From the NCBI GenBank assembly GCA_947479185.1, contig CANJYY010000231.1, positions 1 to 5,092 of the forward strand: a DNA stretch of 5,092 bases, in the 5' to 3' direction. The DNA is from Caulobacteraceae bacterium (GTDB lineage Bacteria > Pseudomonadota > Alphaproteobacteria > Caulobacterales > Caulobacteraceae). The translations under genes and the position numbers were made by a program. Numbering within the stretch: position 1 is the first letter of the stretch; every line of letters begins with the position of its first letter. Shown in pieces: positions 1-4,974 of the stretch. The notes beneath the pieces were generated by a model. That model had not been told where the DNA came from. It did not search any database and worked only from the letters and a program-made list of their open reading frames with translations.

Positions 1-250
1 AATCACCTGAATGCTGCGAAGGCGTTTCCAACGGGCAGCCAATGCTTGTTTCCAAGGTGCGCAATGGGTCGAAACCGGCCTATCGCGGCCCACCCAGGAG
101 CGGACTCCGCGACGATCAGGACCGGATCACCAAGCGGTCTGAGATCGCGGGACGCGGCAGGCCGGCAATTTTTCCAGACTGAATTCCGTCGGCCGGGCCA
201 CCCGATGTCGTTTGGCGCGTTATCGCGACCTGTTCACGTGGAAACCGGCC
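1..250. other. Left-edge stretch with no supported gene
   Basis: I see no convincing gene here. The plus frame starting at position 1 stays open until about 282, but the translation is rich in Arg, Pro, Ser and Gly, shows no family motif, and runs into the DJ-1 family gene in another frame. It looks like chance openness in GC-rich DNA. The stretch must carry the promoter of the gene at 251, but I could not pick out convincing -35/-10 boxes. The 10-mer gaaaccggcc occurs at 71-80 and again at 241-250, just before the ATG. That is too short to interpret. Confidence 0.5.
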
Positions 251-928
251 ATGAAAATTCTCATCGTTCTGACATCGCATGACAAGCTCGGCGAAACCGG
301 GAAGAAAACCGGCTTCTGGCTCGAAGAGCTCGCCGCCCCCTATTACGTCTTCAAGGCAGCGGGCGCGGAGATCACCCTCGCTTCACCCCTGGGAGGACGC
401 CCGCCGCTGGACCCCAAGAGCGACGCGGCTGACGCTCAGTCAGACGATACCCGCCGATTCAAGGCAGACGCCGAGGCCACGGCCGCCCTGGCGGCCACGC
501 ACAAGCTGTCGGAGATCTCTGTCGCGGACTTTGACGCCGTCTTCTATCCGGGTGGACATGGTCCGCTGTGGGACCTTGCCGAAGACCCGGTTTCAATCGG
601 CTTGATCGAAGCGGCCATCACATCCGGCAAACCCGTCGCCCTCGTCTGCCATGCGCCAGGCGTGTTGCGTCACGTCAAGGGGCCGGACGGGCAGGCGCTG
701 GTCCGGGGCAAGGCCGTGACCGGCTTCGCCAATTCCGAGGAGGCGGCGGCGGGCCTGACCGACGTCGTGCCGTTCCTGGTGGAGGACATGCTCAAACAGA
801 GCGGCGGGACCTATTCAAAGGGCGCCGACTGGAGTGTGCACGTGGTCACGGATGGTCTTCTGATCACCGGCCAGAATCCTGCGTCCTCCGGACCCGCCGC
901 GAAGGCTCTCCTCGAGGCGCTCGGCTGA
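251..928 (+). CDS. DJ-1/PfpI family protein (Hsp31-like, type 1 glutamine amidotransferase fold)
   Basis: This 225-residue protein has the DJ-1/PfpI fold of the Hsp31-like branch. The N-terminus MKILIVLTSH is the first beta strand. GFWLEELAAP (21-30) carries the conserved glutamate, probably E26. ASPLGGRPPLDPKS (44-57) is the typical loop of this branch. YPGGHGPLWDL (99-109) precedes the nucleophile elbow LVCHAPG (131-137), with C133 and H134. GQNPASS (207-213) is the conserved C-terminal motif. Relatives are cytoplasmic and have been described as glutathione-independent glyoxalases acting on methylglyoxal, as protein deglycases (disputed) or as holding chaperones; the sequence does not decide between these. 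ATG at 251 is chosen because it opens directly on the first strand. The frame also allows TTG at 212, but those 13 extra residues resemble nothing. The ribosome site is weak (GGAAA about 8 nt upstream). The gene seems monocistronic and converges on the toxin-antitoxin locus. The family call is firm; the substrate is unknown. Confidence 0.93.
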   Translation: MKILIVLTSHDKLGETGKKTGFWLEELAAPYYVFKAAGAEITLASPLGGRPPLDPKSDAADAQSDDTRRFKADAEATAALAATHKLSEISVADFDAVFYPGGHGPLWDLAEDPVSIGLIEAAITSGKPVALVCHAPGVLRHVKGPDGQALVRGKAVTGFANSEEAAAGLTDVVPFLVEDMLKQSGGTYSKGADWSVHVVTDGLLITGQNPASSGPAAKALLEALG

Positions 929-935
929 AATTCAT

Positions 936-971
936 GTCCAAAAAGGACCGCCCTGGGGCGCAAGCCGCCCC
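936..971. terminator. Candidate bidirectional terminator hairpin between convergent genes
   Basis: GGGGCG (955-960) and CGCCCC (966-971) form a perfect 6-bp stem with a 5-nt loop. It lies 26 nt after the stop of the DJ-1 family gene and about 100 nt beyond the stop of the minus-strand toxin gene. Read on the minus strand, the stem is followed after about 10 nt by five T residues (940-944). These T residues are themselves the loop of a 4-bp GTCC/GGAC hairpin (936-948). On the plus strand no T-tract follows. The position between convergent genes suits a shared terminator, but the stem is short and the T-tract distant, so this is tentative. The rest of 929-1067 shows nothing recognisable. Confidence 0.3.
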
Positions 972-1067
972 TGCTGGCCACGCGCAATGTGATCCCCTTC
1001 GCCAGGGCGCCTCACCGTGGCCGGCGCGCTGCGTGGCGAATTTCGACGATGACGACGGTCGGACCCG

Positions 1068-1286
1068 TCACTCACTGCATTCCGGAGGCTGCAGCTCGTC
1101 CGGCGCGGCCCACGACTTGATCCAGCGCATCATGGCCTGGTTGCTGATCACGCGGCCCGCCGCCAGGTCAGCTTCAGCTTCCGCTTCCGCTTCCGCGATC
1201 ATCCGCGCCTCGACGGACTCATCCATCTCGTCGAACGGCGAGAGAAAGCCCCATCCTGCTTCCGAGAAGCCCGGTTGGCTTCCCAA
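1068..1286 (-). other. Second antitoxin-like segment inside the toxin frame
   Basis: This is the 3' part of the toxin reading frame, residues 90-161 of the fusion. It lines up with the upstream antitoxin almost from that protein's start: QPGFSEAGWGFLSPFDE here against KPGFEETPAPEFDLFDE there, 17 positions without a gap, including identical PGF and FDE. The Ala-Glu run, AAGR, two tryptophans spaced alike, and PD follow. The only indel is four extra residues in the Ala-Glu run. The segment could be translated separately from TTG at 1286 (aligned with the antitoxin N-terminus) or ATG at 1226 (which would lose the PGF...FDE part). Neither start has a strong ribosome site that I can see. It most likely came from tandem duplication of the antitoxin followed by loss of the toxin stop codon. 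Confidence 0.6.
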
Positions 1287-1553
1287 GGGTCTGCGGGCGG
1301 AATGCCGGATTCGAAGGATACGAACCGCGCCCGCACTGATCCGGTGGCGGATGATGTAGGGCCGCACGGCGGCAGGCTCACGGATGGTCCCGTCGACCAG
1401 ACGCCCCCGATCAGGCTGAGTCGAAAGGATCGCCGCGGCGTCCTTCAGCCGGAGCGAGATCCTGCGCGCCGAGGCCGGGCTGAATTGGGCGATGTAGCCC
1501 GCTATGGCGACCAGATCGGCGGTCGCCCGACGTGTCCAGGCTACCTGGACCAC
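1068..1553 (-). CDS. ParE/RelE-type toxin fused in frame to a C-terminal antitoxin-like domain
   Basis: The first ~89 residues match the ParE branch of the RelE/ParE toxin superfamily. Visible are VAWTRRATADLVAIAGYI (4-21), FSPASARRI (24-32), a helix ending LSTQPDRGR (43-51), and VRPYIIRHRI...VRILRIRHSARRP (63-89), the final strands of the fold. ParE proteins usually end near here, at about 95-100 aa. This frame continues to residue 161. Residues 93-158 resemble the antitoxin encoded directly upstream: PGF, FDExDE, an Ala-Glu repeat, AEADLAAGR (126-134), then W144, W148 and PD (151-152). Known ParE toxins target DNA gyrase, whereas RelE relatives cut mRNA at the ribosome; the target here is not determinable. 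The start is uncertain. GTG at 1553 gives the family-like beginning MVQVAWTRRA and a 13-nt overlap with the antitoxin. GTG at 1601 has a better ribosome site (AAGAGG, 7 nt spacing) but adds 16 atypical residues. Whether the fused protein is a toxin, a self-neutralised toxin or a decaying gene is open. Confidence 0.83.
   Translation of the reverse strand: MVQVAWTRRATADLVAIAGYIAQFSPASARRISLRLKDAAAILSTQPDRGRLVDGTIREPAAVRPYIIRHRISAGAVRILRIRHSARRPLGSQPGFSEAGWGFLSPFDEMDESVEARMIAEAEAEAEADLAAGRVISNQAMMRWIKSWAAPDELQPPECSE
1171..1194 (-). repeat. Hexanucleotide tandem repeat encoding Ala-Glu
   Basis: Four consecutive 6-nt units, gcttca followed by three gcttcc, lie within the antitoxin-like tail and encode its EAEAEAEA run on the minus strand. 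The upstream antitoxin has the same unit only twice (1647-1658). An exact 17-nt match, ccgcttccgcttccgcg, is shared by 1181-1197 and 1645-1661. Slippage at such a repeat would add or remove Glu-Ala pairs without shifting frame. Confidence 0.7.
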
Positions 1554-1753
1554 GACGCTGGAGCGGGCCTGAAGTCGGGAGTTCCCCACGTGTCCAGCCA
1601 CGCAGCGACCTCTTCGTGAGGAATCAATCGGCCGGCCGCGATATCCGCTTCCGCTTCCGCGTCGGCGGCAGCCTCCGCCGCCTCGTCGACCTCGTCAAAG
1701 AGGTCGAACTCCGGTGCGGGTGTTTCCTCGAAACCGGGTTTGTCTTCAGGCAT
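1541..1753 (-). CDS. Antitoxin of a ParE/RelE-type toxin-antitoxin system
   Basis: This 70-residue acidic protein sits directly upstream of, and overlaps, the ParE-like toxin, the usual antitoxin-first order of type II systems. It begins MPEDKPGFEE and contains FDLFDEVDEA (16-25), an Ala/Glu/Asp helix (25-40), and AAGRLIPHEEVAAWLDTWGT (39-58). The AAGR-x-I-x-H-E-x-V-x-x-W-L ending is familiar from small alphaproteobacterial antitoxins paired with ParE toxins. I recognise the type but cannot assign a named antitoxin family, and no ribbon-helix-helix DNA-binding segment is obvious. Its role would be to bind and neutralise the toxin, and perhaps to repress its own promoter. ATG at 1753 is preferred over TTG at 1759 because AGGG (1763-1760 on the minus strand) sits 6 nt upstream of it. 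The gene begins 42 nt after the stop of the ABC permease on the same strand, so read-through from the exporter operon is possible. Confidence 0.8.
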   Translation of the reverse strand: MPEDKPGFEETPAPEFDLFDEVDEAAEAAADAEAEADIAAGRLIPHEEVAAWLDTWGTPDFRPAPASWSR

Positions 1754-1781
1754 GGCCAACCCTAACGCGCCTCAAGCGAGA

Positions 1782-1800
1782 AATCAACCATAATACTACT
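1782..1800 (-). promoter_or_regulatory. AT-rich stretch ahead of the antitoxin, possible promoter
   Basis: The short spacer between the permease stop and the antitoxin start contains an unusually AT-rich stretch for this DNA. On the minus strand it reads TAGTATTATGGTTGATTT and includes the -10-like TATTAT (1795-1790), about 36 nt before the antitoxin ATG. No good -35 box is found 16-18 nt upstream. It may be a weak promoter of the toxin-antitoxin pair, or simply spacer. Confidence 0.22.
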
Positions 1801-2662
1801 CCCGCGTGAGGTCCTGGCGCTGGAACAGCCAGACGGCGAGGGCGGTCAGGGCGGCGATCCAGGCGATCATCCCGACCAGCGCGACCGGCCAGCTGATCTC
1901 AGGCGCGACGCCCATCGCCGGCTGCGACAGGGCCGCTTTCAACAGGTCGGACTGCAGCACCGGGAAGCCGAGCAGGTATTGCAGCGGCGGCTCCAGCGGG
2001 TTCTCGAAGCCCTTCTGCAGCTGGCTGACGGCGAAGCCCTGGACGATCCAGACGCCGACGGGGACCAGCAGGGCGGCGAGGCCCGCGCGGGTGGCCACGG
2101 CGAGCACCGCGGCCAGGGCCCCGAGCGCCATCATCTCGAGGAAGGCGATGCCGAACATGCCGGCCAGCTGGGCGTTGGTGTTGCCCTCGGCCGCCTGCCA
2201 GACCACGCCGCCGCCGGTCAGCACGGCCGACAGCAGTCCGGCGACGATCCCGCCGAGCGCCAGCAGCACGAGGCCGATCACGGTGACCAGGCCGAACGTC
2301 GCGATCTTGCCCAGCAGCAGGTTGGCCCGCGTGTTGCGCGGGGTGAGGAAGCGCCAGGTCTCCCAGCGATAGTCGCCGGCCAGGATGGCCGAGGCGGCGA
2401 TCAGGAAGAACAGCTGCACGATGAAGAAGTTGGAGCCGGAGACGGCCTCGACCGCCTGATTGAGCAGCGAGACCGGCGCGCGGCCCAGCGCGGCGGCCGG
2501 GTTGCCCGCGGCGGCGGCCTTGCCCAGCAGGTTGCGCATCAGCAGGCCCTGGATCAGGCCGATAAGGATGCTGACCAGCGGCACGAACCCCAGGCTCCAG
2601 AACACCGTCCCGCGCGCCTTGAAGAAGCGCAGCCGCTCGGCGGCGAAAGCGTCAGCGAGCAT
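1796..2662 (-). CDS. ABC-2 type transporter permease subunit
   Basis: This 288-residue integral membrane protein is the permease partner of the ATPase encoded just upstream. Hydrophobic segments lie at about 19-41, 79-96, 119-150, 168-190, 194-212 and 260-281, giving roughly six membrane spans with a short cytoplasmic N-terminus. Between the second and third spans, DYRWETWRFLTPRNTRANLLLGK (97-119) matches the pattern typical of ABC-2 permeases of the bacitracin/Na+-exporter kind (acidic residue, W/T, R-N/S-R, then LLGK). That loop usually contacts the ATPase. The long loop at 42-78, rich in Ala and Gly, would face the periplasm. ATG at 2662 overlaps the ATPase stop by 11 nt and has GGGAG 6 nt upstream, so translation is probably coupled. 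Exporters of this class move peptides, antibiotics, lipids or ions; the substrate cannot be read from the sequence. Confidence 0.85.
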   Translation of the reverse strand: MLADAFAAERLRFFKARGTVFWSLGFVPLVSILIGLIQGLLMRNLLGKAAAAGNPAAALGRAPVSLLNQAVEAVSGSNFFIVQLFFLIAASAILAGDYRWETWRFLTPRNTRANLLLGKIATFGLVTVIGLVLLALGGIVAGLLSAVLTGGGVVWQAAEGNTNAQLAGMFGIAFLEMMALGALAAVLAVATRAGLAALLVPVGVWIVQGFAVSQLQKGFENPLEPPLQYLLGFPVLQSDLLKAALSQPAMGVAPEISWPVALVGMIAWIAALTALAVWLFQRQDLTRE

Positions 2663-3545
2663 CCGCGTCTCCCGTGGAATCGAGGAACACCGTCTCGAGA
2701 TCGCCGCCGATCCAGCGGGCCTCGGTGATGTCGACCTTCGCCTTGACCAGCGCCGCGATCAGCGCCGGGGCCTCGGCGCGGGGGATGGCGGCGAAGGCGG
2801 CGTCCGCCCCGTCGGCCACGCCCTTCGCGCCCAGCAGCTCGAGCACCGTGTCTCGTGGCGAGGCCTGCAGCCGAAGCCGCTCGTTGACGGCGGTCATCTG
2901 GTCGACCCGGCCGTCCTTGACCAGCTTGCCGCGGTCGAGAATGGCCACCGAGTCACAGACCCGCTGCACCTCGTCGAGCTGGTGGCTGGCGAGGATGATG
3001 GTCACCCCGTCGCGGTCGGCCAGTTCGCGCATCAGGGCGCGCATCTCGAGGATGCCGGCCGGATCCATGCCGCTGGTCGGCTCGTCGAGGATCAGCACCT
3101 CGGGCCGGGTCAGCAGGGCGGCGGCCAGGGCCAGCCGCTGCTTCATGCCGACCGAGTAGCCGTTGACCTTGCGGTCGGCGGCCTCGGTCAGGCCCACGCG
3201 CTGCAGCCAGCCGTCGATGTCCGGTGTCTTCAGACCCGATTCCAGCGCCAGCATGGTCAGGGTGTCGCGGGCGGTCAGCCAGGGCAGGAAGCGCGGCGTC
3301 TCGATCACCGCCCCGATCCGCCGCAGCGCCTTGATGTCGCCGGCCGGCGCGCCGAGCAGGCGGGTCTCGCCGGTGGTCGGCCGCACCAGGCCCAGCACGA
3401 TGCGGAACAGGGTGCTCTTGCCGGCGCCGTTGGGGCCGAGAATGCCGAAGATCCCGCCGCGCGGGATGTTCAGCGTCAGCCCGTCGAGGGCCTTGACCGT
3501 GCCATAGGCCTTGCCGACGTCGACGGCCTCGAGGGCGAAGCTCAT
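2652..3545 (-). CDS. ABC transporter ATP-binding protein (BcrA/CcmA-like exporter type)
   Basis: This 297-residue ATPase drives the adjacent ABC-2 permease. Walker A is GPNGAGKST (37-45). The Q-loop region reads AVIETPRFLPWLTARDTL (79-96), with Glu where most ABC proteins have Gln, as is common in the bacitracin-exporter-like branch. The signature motif is SVGMKQR (131-137), Walker B plus D-loop is LILDEPTSGMDP (151-162), and the switch histidine is H188 in ASHQLDEV. After about residue 215 comes a C-terminal extension of about 80 residues, common in single-domain exporter ATPases of this type. ATG at 3545 gives the usual MSFALEAVDVGKAYG beginning. The frame could start as far up as 3623, but the extra residues look non-coding. 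Only a weak ribosome site (GGA, 7 nt spacing) precedes it. It is the first gene of a two-gene operon transcribed away from the phosphodiesterase gene. Confidence 0.92.
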   Translation of the reverse strand: MSFALEAVDVGKAYGTVKALDGLTLNIPRGGIFGILGPNGAGKSTLFRIVLGLVRPTTGETRLLGAPAGDIKALRRIGAVIETPRFLPWLTARDTLTMLALESGLKTPDIDGWLQRVGLTEAADRKVNGYSVGMKQRLALAAALLTRPEVLILDEPTSGMDPAGILEMRALMRELADRDGVTIILASHQLDEVQRVCDSVAILDRGKLVKDGRVDQMTAVNERLRLQASPRDTVLELLGAKGVADGADAAFAAIPRAEAPALIAALVKAKVDITEARWIGGDLETVFLDSTGDADAR

Positions 3546-3661
3546 GGGGTCATCCGGTGGTCCGCTCCCGGTCATATAGGGGTGATAGAGCGCGACTATG
3601 ACGACCGCGCTTGAGTCCGCCAAGCGCGCGGGCGCAGATGACCATCTGTTGGAGTTTTATT
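3546..3661. promoter_or_regulatory. Divergent intergenic region between the ABC exporter and the phosphodiesterase gene
   Basis: This 116-nt region must carry the start signals for both outward-facing genes. On the minus strand CTATAT, within cccctatatgaccg near 3574-3580, could be a -10 box for the exporter. On the plus side GGAG (3651-3654) is a strong ribosome site 7 nt before the GTG at 3662. I could not identify a convincing -35 box in either direction or an operator dyad. Confidence 0.4.
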
Positions 3662-4885
3662 GTGATCAGCCTTGCCCGCCGCCTCGGCCTCGCCCTCGTC
3701 GCGCTGCTTCTGTTGGGCGCCCCGGCGCTGGCCGCTGACCGGGCGCCGGTGCTGCTGATCTCCATCGACGGCTTCCGCGCCGAGTACGCCACGCGCGGCC
3801 TGACGCCGACGCTGGCGGCGCTGGCCGGGGAGGGGGCCTGGGCGCCCGACGGCATGCGGCCCTCGTTTCCGGTCAACACCTTCCCCAACCACTACAGCCT
3901 GGTCACCGGCCTGCGGCCCGACCACCACGGCATCACCGACAACACCCTGTTCGACGCCGCCCGGCCGGGGGTGAAGTTCAGCATGTATGCCCGCGACCAG
4001 GTGCAGGACCGGTTCTGGTGGGATGAGGCCGAGCCGGTCTGGGTCACGGCGGAGCAGCATGGCCTGCGGGCCTTCACCATGTATTGGCCGGGCTCGGAGG
4101 CGCCGGTCCACGGCGTCCGGCCCAGCCGGTGGTTCGTCTATGACGAAAAGGACCCGGCCTTCACCCGCGTCGACCGCGTGCTCGGCTGGCTGGACCTGCC
4201 CGCCGGCGAGCGGCCGGACTTCATGACCCTCTATTTCGAGGCGATCGACACCCTCGGCCACCGCGTCAGTCCCGAGGGCGCCGATCTCAACCAGGCGCTG
4301 GGCGAGGTCGATGCCGCCCTGGCCCGGCTGGTCGCCGGGCTGAAGGCGAGGGGGCTCTACGACCGGGTCAATCTGATCATCGTCGCCGACCACGGCATGG
4401 CCGAGACTTCGCCGGACAGGATCGTGTTCCTCGACGACCTGGTCCCGATCGGCGAGGTCACGACGGTGACCCTGGGCACGGTGTCGGGCCTGATCCCGCG
4501 CACCCCGGCGGCGGAGGCGGCGCTGGTCGGCCAGCACCCGCACGTCGAGTGCTGGCGCAAGGCGCAGTTGCCGGCCCGCTTCCACTACGGGACCCACAGG
4601 CGCATCCCGCAGGTCATCTGCCTGCCGGAGACCGGCTGGCTGCTGAGCACGCGCGAGCGGGCCGCGAGCCGCCCCATGACCGGCCCGGCCGGCTCGCACG
4701 GCTATGACCCCGACGCCGCCCAGATGCGCGCCCTGTTCGTCGCCCATGGTCCGGCCTTCCGCCCGGGCGTGCGGCTGCCGGTGTTTGACAATGTCTCGGT
4801 CTATCCGCTGATCATGCGGCTGCTGGGGCTGAAACCCCGGCCCAATGATGGCCGCGCCAGGGACACAGCCCGCGCCCTGCGGTGA
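3662..4885 (+). CDS. Secreted nucleotide pyrophosphatase/phosphodiesterase (NPP/ENPP family, alkaline phosphatase superfamily)
   Basis: This protein of 407 residues carries a Sec signal peptide: positively charged MISLARRLG, hydrophobic LALVALLLLGAPALA, and likely cleavage at ALA-AD (24/25). It therefore acts in the periplasm or outside the cell. The two-zinc active site of the NPP family appears complete: D36 in SIDGF, nucleophile T73 in NTFPNHYSLVTG, N94 in GITDN, D196 and H200 in EAIDTLGH, D243 and H244 in VADHGM, and H346 in GSHGYDP. The 21-residue spacing between Thr and Asn and the D-x3-H spacing match, as I recall, the characterised Xanthomonas enzyme. Relatives hydrolyse nucleotide phosphodiesters and pyrophosphates to a nucleoside monophosphate, or other phosphodiesters, so phosphate or nucleotide scavenging is a reasonable guess. 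GTG at 3662 is chosen for its GGAG ribosome site (7 nt spacing) and because it puts the charged region right before the hydrophobic core. ATG at 3638 and TTG at 3611 are in-frame alternatives. Confidence 0.93.
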   Translation: MISLARRLGLALVALLLLGAPALAADRAPVLLISIDGFRAEYATRGLTPTLAALAGEGAWAPDGMRPSFPVNTFPNHYSLVTGLRPDHHGITDNTLFDAARPGVKFSMYARDQVQDRFWWDEAEPVWVTAEQHGLRAFTMYWPGSEAPVHGVRPSRWFVYDEKDPAFTRVDRVLGWLDLPAGERPDFMTLYFEAIDTLGHRVSPEGADLNQALGEVDAALARLVAGLKARGLYDRVNLIIVADHGMAETSPDRIVFLDDLVPIGEVTTVTLGTVSGLIPRTPAAEAALVGQHPHVECWRKAQLPARFHYGTHRRIPQVICLPETGWLLSTRERAASRPMTGPAGSHGYDPDAAQMRALFVAHGPAFRPGVRLPVFDNVSVYPLIMRLLGLKPRPNDGRARDTARALR

Positions 4886-4890
4886 GAGAA

Positions 4891-4905
4891 CCGGCGCCGC
4901 GCCGG
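4891..4905 (+). terminator. GC hairpin after the phosphodiesterase gene
   Basis: CCGGCG (4891-4896) and CGCCGG (4900-4905) form a perfect 6-bp GC stem with a 3-nt loop, starting 5 nt after the TGA stop. No T-tract follows, so if it acts in termination it is not a classical intrinsic terminator. It could also stabilise the mRNA 3' end. Confidence 0.35.
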
Positions 4906-4917
4906 GGCCTGGGCGGC

Positions 4918-4956
4918 TTGACCTAATAGTTGCCGTATGCGTTAAATATTGCGCAT
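4918..4956 (+). promoter_or_regulatory. Candidate promoter and operator upstream of the VOC gene
   Basis: TTGACC (4918-4923) is a good -35 box. The AT-rich TTAAATATT (4942-4950) offers -10 hexamers TTAAAT or TAAATA at 18-19 nt spacing, slightly longer than ideal. An inverted repeat, ATGCG (4937-4941) and CGCAT (4952-4956) separated by 10 nt, brackets the -10 element, where a dimeric repressor would be expected to bind. Small VOC genes are often found with ArsR-type regulators, but no regulator gene is visible in this window. The promoter is plausible; the operator is speculative. Confidence 0.4.
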
Positions 4957-4974
4957 TCCGTACTGGAGATCGCC

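Noticed and set aside
71..250. Repeated 10-mer gaaaccggcc at 71-80 and 241-250
   Set aside because: The match is too short in GC-rich DNA and the flanks differ. I found no inverted repeats or target duplication suggesting a mobile element.
46..282. Open plus-strand frame of 78 codons at the left edge
   Set aside because: It has no family motif, an atypical Arg/Pro/Ser-rich composition, no clear ribosome site, and overlaps the start of the well-supported DJ-1 family gene in another frame.
568..1359. Plus-strand frame running from inside the DJ-1 family gene across the toxin region
   Set aside because: It overlaps a real gene in another frame and then lies antisense to the toxin. The SASASASA run is just the antisense reading of the Ala-Glu repeat.
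2460..3614. Long plus-strand frame opposite the ABC ATPase
   Set aside because: The antisense of a GC-rich gene often stays open. The translation is rich in Arg, Gln, Gly and His with no motif, whereas the minus strand has all ABC signature motifs.
3596..4747. Long minus-strand frame opposite the phosphodiesterase gene
   Set aside because: It is a GC-driven shadow: low-complexity Arg/Gly/Gln/Val content, no motif, and the plus strand encodes a complete NPP active site and signal peptide.
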